Part shown: in pieces, positions 24,130 to 26,796 of the stretch
How the letters are laid out: each line of letters begins with the position of its first letter
How positions within the stretch are numbered: position 1 is the stretch's first letter
Source: JAUWKC01 sp035529895
GTDB taxonomy: Bacteria > Planctomycetota > Phycisphaerae > Sedimentisphaerales > Anaerobacaceae
Length of the DNA: 26,796 bases
NCBI GenBank assembly: GCA_035529895.1
Contig: DATKVV010000051.1
Location: 1 to 26,796, forward strand
Direction of reading: 5' to 3'
Position numbers and translations under genes: made by a program
The notes under the pieces: model-generated
The model's input: only the letters and a program-made list of their open reading frames with translations
The model's database searches: none
What the model was told of the DNA's origin: nothing

Positions 24130-24825
24130 ATGAACGGTAGGCAAGAATCAAAACAAACAGATACATCAGCTTCGGACATCATCTTATTATGGTTCTTTAA
24201 CCATTGGTGGGGAGATATACGCGAGGCAAGAATGTGGTTCTTTAGGGACTTTGTGTTTGGGCAAGGAACACCTACCAAGAGAGTGACTTGGCTTGCCATA
24301 GGAAGAAGGTTCAAGGATTTTGGCAAGGAAGGCGACCAAAAAGGTGACCTTGAGTTGGGGAAGCAAATACAGAAACTCTGTGACTTCTATGACGAGACAG
24401 GATTTTTCTTAATCAGTGGCTTTTTGAGTCCCAGAGAAATTTTGCTACCAATATGGCATTCGATGCGAAAGACGTGGGTTGCAATTAAACCTTTCGTCGA
24501 TATGGAGCGAACCGAAAAGCAGGGGCAAGAATACTTCGACCCCCTTTTCAAGTTTGGCTTTGAGGAATTGTTTAAGGTTTGTAAACCTACCGAAGATTAC
24601 CCAACATACAGCGCGCTCCGTCGTGCTCATCCCGAAGGACAAGATATTAGTGGCATCGAGAAAGTCTCCGATGCACTTTTTCGGCTTGAACAAAGGTTCT
24701 TTGAGGAGATTAGAAAACAAAACGAAGAGGCAAAAAAACTGGCCGAGGAGAACAATGCGCCGCCGTGGTTAATAGATGTCTTGAAAGAGCCTCTGCCCAA
24801 GATTGGACGCTCAATGGAGAAATAA
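24130..24825 (+). CDS. Unknown cytosolic protein after res
   Basis: 231 residues beginning MNGRQESKQTDTSASDIILL. No signal peptide; the tryptophan-rich start (LWFFNHWWGDIREARMWFFR) looks like an amphipathic or membrane-associated helix. A long charged helix near the end (LEQRFFEEIRKQNEEAKKLA) suggests a coiled coil. No family recognised. AAGGAG lies eight bases before the ATG, a strong start. It begins 64 bases after res on the same strand without a clear terminator between, so it may belong to the type III operon as an accessory gene, but it could be independent. Confidence 0.65.
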   Translation: MNGRQESKQTDTSASDIILLWFFNHWWGDIREARMWFFRDFVFGQGTPTKRVTWLAIGRRFKDFGKEGDQKGDLELGKQIQKLCDFYDETGFFLISGFLSPREILLPIWHSMRKTWVAIKPFVDMERTEKQGQEYFDPLFKFGFEELFKVCKPTEDYPTYSALRRAHPEGQDISGIEKVSDALFRLEQRFFEEIRKQNEEAKKLAEENNAPPWLIDVLKEPLPKIGRSMEK

Positions 24826-24827
24826 AG

Positions 24828-24899
24828 TCTCCAGTCTGCCACCTTATTCTGCTGGCTACGCTTTCGGGCTTGGGAGTGATGTTCAGAAGAAAACGCTAA
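24828..24899 (+). pseudogene. Decayed PEP-CTERM tail
   Basis: A frame ending LILLATLSGLGVMFRRKR-stop directly after the 24130 gene matches the hydrophobic segment and basic end of a PEP-CTERM sorting signal, but the PEP motif has decayed to SPVCH and no gene body precedes it. Probably the 3' remnant of a host secreted-protein gene, marking an insertion or deletion junction. Confidence 0.5.
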
Positions 24900-24921
24900 A
24901 CCTTTTTCTTTGAAAGACGGA

Positions 24922-25980
24922 ATGCGAACGAACAGGACCACAACGGTGTTGCAGATGGTCTGCATCGTATTATTTCTCTGTTCCTCATCGAGCGGGATAG
25001 AAATCTCTGTTCTCAATTATAACGTCAATGGAATCGGTGCTGCTGGTACTGACAGCAGAGAAGCGCTCCAACGGATAGTGGACTACTTCGACCCCGACAT
25101 CATTATTTTCCAAGAGGCCAAAGGGACAACATATCCCGATGATTTTCTTAGCGTTAACAGCGACTACGAGGGTTATTATTCGTCCGCTGACGGAGCTTAC
25201 AACCGGCGAATGGTCATGAGCAAATATGACATCATCGATTCTTCTGTAAGAGAACACCCGTTGGGTGAAGGAAGTCTGCGAACCCTTTTTGCTGTAACAA
25301 TCGACCTGCCCGGAGCAAAAGACCTGGAGGTATTTATGGCACATTGGCACGCAAGCGACCCCACCATCCGCGACAACGAATCAGCAGCATCGGTCCTGAT
25401 AATCAGCCAGTATAGGGCGGCACATCCCAATTCCCTTTATATCTATGGCGGCGACCTGAACGATGAAGATACTTCTTACCGCGTCACAGACCTGCTCGAC
25501 CCGAATGTGGGGCTAAACCTGATTACACCTGTTGACCTTAATAACGGCAGCAACGCCACAATAAACAGCGACCCAAATACCGGCACTTATCTTAGCCGCA
25601 GAATCGACTACATTTTGCCATCAGACAGGGTAGTATCTTTCGTGACCGGTGGGCGGGTTCTCAATACCTGGACATATACAGCCGAAACCATTCCACCGGG
25701 CCTGACCTTGACTGATACCATCGATGCTTCCGACCACCTGCCGATATTTATGTGTTTTGAACTGCCTGAGCTTGGCGATATGGACGGTGACCATTTGGTC
25801 AACTTCGTTGATATGGCGCTGTTCGCCGGCCACTGGCAGGAAACGGGCTGCGGCGAATGCGGCGGGGCTGACCTTACCGGCGACGGAAACGTTGACCTTA
25901 ACGATGTGCGGGAACTTGCCAACAACTGGCTTGAATGCTACCTCGCCTCACCCCAAACCTGCTCGGCTTGGGTGCGGTGA
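24922..25980 (+). CDS. Secreted endonuclease/exonuclease/phosphatase-fold protein with dockerin repeats
   Basis: 352 residues. An N-terminal signal (MRTNRTTTVLQMVCIVLFLC, weak cleavage region SSSSG) exports it. The EEP fold is marked by NYNVNG (32-37), E65 in FQEAKG, AHWHASD (140-146), GGDLND (176-181) and SDHLPI (270-275), covering the usual metal and catalytic positions, so it should be an active phosphodiesterase: nuclease, sphingomyelinase-like or phosphatase; I cannot choose. Two dockerin-like halves follow (GDMDGDHLVNFVDMALFAGHW and LTGDGNVDLNDVRELANNW). ATG 24922 is preferred to TTG 24910; GAAAGACGG lies upstream. An out-of-frame PEP-CTERM-like tail overlaps its end. Confidence 0.85.
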   Translation: MRTNRTTTVLQMVCIVLFLCSSSSGIEISVLNYNVNGIGAAGTDSREALQRIVDYFDPDIIIFQEAKGTTYPDDFLSVNSDYEGYYSSADGAYNRRMVMSKYDIIDSSVREHPLGEGSLRTLFAVTIDLPGAKDLEVFMAHWHASDPTIRDNESAASVLIISQYRAAHPNSLYIYGGDLNDEDTSYRVTDLLDPNVGLNLITPVDLNNGSNATINSDPNTGTYLSRRIDYILPSDRVVSFVTGGRVLNTWTYTAETIPPGLTLTDTIDASDHLPIFMCFELPELGDMDGDHLVNFVDMALFAGHWQETGCGECGGADLTGDGNVDLNDVRELANNWLECYLASPQTCSAWVR

Positions 25981-26021
25981 TGGTGAGAACAAAACGGCGT
26001 GGGCAGCGTAAATTTGCATAA
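25947..26021 (+). pseudogene. Out-of-frame PEP-CTERM-like tail overlapping the nuclease gene end
   Basis: In the frame two bases ahead of the nuclease gene, the DNA reads LTPNLLGLGAVMVRTKRRGQ and stops at 26019-26021. LLGLGAVM plus a basic end closely matches the intact PEP-CTERM tail at 8486-8550. A frameshift near 25947 would swap the present end (LASPQTCSAWVR) for this tail. Confidence 0.45.
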
Positions 26022-26063
26022 AAAGACCGTTTTTCGTCCGATACCCCCCTTAGAAAGGCGTGT

Positions 26064-26558
26064 ATGGCGCGAGACAAGCTACTGTATACATGGGAAAAGG
26101 AAGCCGTTCAGCTCAGACATTATGAGGGTCTTTGCAGGCTTGAGATAGCCGAGCGCCTGAAGCTTCGGCCCGCTCAAGTAAAATACATCTTCAGCAAGCC
26201 GAACGTCAAAAGGCACATCCAGCAGGAAGTCTTACCCGACCTGTGGAGAAAACAAATTGCAGAAATTGAACAAAGGCTCAAAGACCCCATCAAGGCGTAT
26301 GTTCAAAAGCTCATAGCCAACAAAAACGCCATGACGCCTATCTGGGTTGGCCCCGGCAAGAAGCGTTACATACCAGCCGAGCGCAAGCGGCTGGGGGCTA
26401 TCTTCAAAGCCCTTCGAATGTTCGGTGTAACTGACCCAATGCACTGCGAGCGCAATGTCAAGCGTGATGTTCTCAAGCACAAAGCCATGCTCCAAGAGCG
26501 GCTTGACCTATTGAAAGAGCAACTGCTTCAGGTAGAAAAAACTAAGAATTTTGCGTGA
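26064..26558 (+). CDS. Small HTH protein, possibly phage terminase small subunit
   Basis: 164 residues. The N-terminus has a helix-turn-helix (LRHYEGLCRLEIAERLKLRP, then AQVKYIFSKPNVKRHIQQ) like those of phage terminase small subunits, which bind the packaging site. The rest is basic and helical (ERLDLLKEQLLQVEKTK at the end), suiting oligomerisation. Length fits the family. GAAAGGCG precedes the ATG. No large subunit is visible, since the window ends soon after; that would decide the matter. A generic transcription regulator is the main alternative. Confidence 0.45.
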   Translation: MARDKLLYTWEKEAVQLRHYEGLCRLEIAERLKLRPAQVKYIFSKPNVKRHIQQEVLPDLWRKQIAEIEQRLKDPIKAYVQKLIANKNAMTPIWVGPGKKRYIPAERKRLGAIFKALRMFGVTDPMHCERNVKRDVLKHKAMLQERLDLLKEQLLQVEKTKNFA

Positions 26559-26796
26559 GCGGATATATGGAACCGTCGCAAGCCACTCCCCCCGCCTTCG
26601 GGAACGTGGGGTAGGGGCCTTGTCAAAAAAACCCTTGAAAAAAAAGACGCTGCTTGGCCTGCGGTACACGCTTGGCGCACCCCAGAGATTTAATAGGCCC
26701 CCCACCGTTTGCCCCAGCACGCCCAAAAACGGCCAGCAAGGGGCGGTTTACGCAAAAAGTCCGCCCGGACCGTCTTGGACTACCCTTTTTTTTCAA
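26559..26796. other. Non-coding stretch after the HTH gene
   Basis: 238 bases without a supported gene, marked by long C/G and A/T homopolymer runs. Near the end, AGTCC (26758-26762) and GGACT (26777-26781) can pair and are followed by ACCC and eight T residues, a plausible factor-independent terminator. The nested GTCCG/CGGAC offers a competing fold. Confidence 0.35.

Larger units (their letters stand above)
3551..26796. mobile_element. Putative integrative element (satellite-like or genomic island) carrying two restriction-modification systems
   Basis: The left boundary is inferred from a tRNA gene overlapped by a tyrosine recombinase gene, followed by iteron-like repeats, a P4/D5-type helicase and an AlpA-type regulator. 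That core set is typical of P4-like satellites, phage-inducible islands and small integrative plasmids. The cargo is a type I system with accessory genes, a type III-like system and several small unknowns. A possible terminase small subunit at 26064 would extend the element past the window edge. No duplicate of the tRNA end was found, so the right boundary is unknown. The secreted genes at 8.0-8.9 kb and 24.9-26.0 kb look host-like, so more than one element, or old insertions, remain possible. Confidence 0.5.

Noticed and set aside
3551..26796. Search for a second copy of either half of the tRNA as the far attachment site
   Set aside because: No convincing match was seen by eye anywhere in the window, so the site probably lies outside it.
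1..26796. CRISPR array or rRNA genes
   Set aside because: No regularly spaced repeat-spacer pattern and no rRNA-like sequence was seen on either strand.

Overview
The window looks like part of a Planctomycetota chromosome, most likely a Phycisphaerae/Sedimentisphaerales-type bacterium. Secreted proteins end in dockerin-like calcium-binding repeats. One carries the IDIKPGSCPNPLN-type domain that I associate with this group. Typical and decayed PEP-CTERM tails (PEPATLLLLGLGAVMLRR type) also occur. This is a judgement from protein style, not a database result.

Left flank (1-3550, + strand): the 3' part of a LamG/dockerin secreted protein, then a complete secreted repeat-rich protein with a signal peptide and dockerin tail, closed by a strong hairpin terminator. 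These read as host genes.

From 3551 rightward the region looks like an integrative element. A CAT-anticodon tRNA gene (- strand) is overlapped by the 3' end of a tyrosine recombinase gene. Upstream of it lie iteron-like inverted repeats, a P4/D5-type replication helicase and an AlpA-type HTH regulator, all on the - strand. Next come small membrane or secreted genes (7.7-10.0 kb): zinc ribbon, TPR, a lipoprotein/PEP-CTERM chimera and two unknowns.

The defence cargo fills 10.0-24.1 kb. A - strand operon encodes a type I restriction-modification system in the order hsdM-hsdS-hsdR, followed by a YgjP/DUF45-like metallopeptidase, a protein joining an HsdS-like target-recognition half to a HEPN-like domain (R-x4-H), an unknown 180-residue protein and a truncated PIN-domain gene. 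A relic of a different HsdR lies ahead of hsdM. A + strand operon transcribed divergently encodes an ORF6N-domain protein and a type III-like Mod/Res pair. Its promoter and the promoter of the type I operon lie back to back near 18.02-18.10 kb.

The most informative structural signal is an exact 24-bp direct repeat (10217-10240 and 11701-11724) that brackets the HEPN-fusion gene and the 180-residue gene. Joining the two copies in silico restores a shorter metallopeptidase whose stop codon overlaps the PIN start in an ATGA, so this two-gene module looks like an insertion into an older operon. A second, imperfect 37/38-bp direct repeat (10038-10074 and 18031-18068) brackets the whole type I block.

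Right flank (24.1-26.8 kb): an unknown cytosolic gene, a decayed PEP-CTERM tail, a secreted endonuclease/exonuclease/phosphatase-fold protein with dockerin repeats, and a small HTH protein that may be a terminase small subunit. If that last call is right, the element resembles a phage satellite carrying defence genes. The far attachment site is not in the window, so its right edge is unknown.
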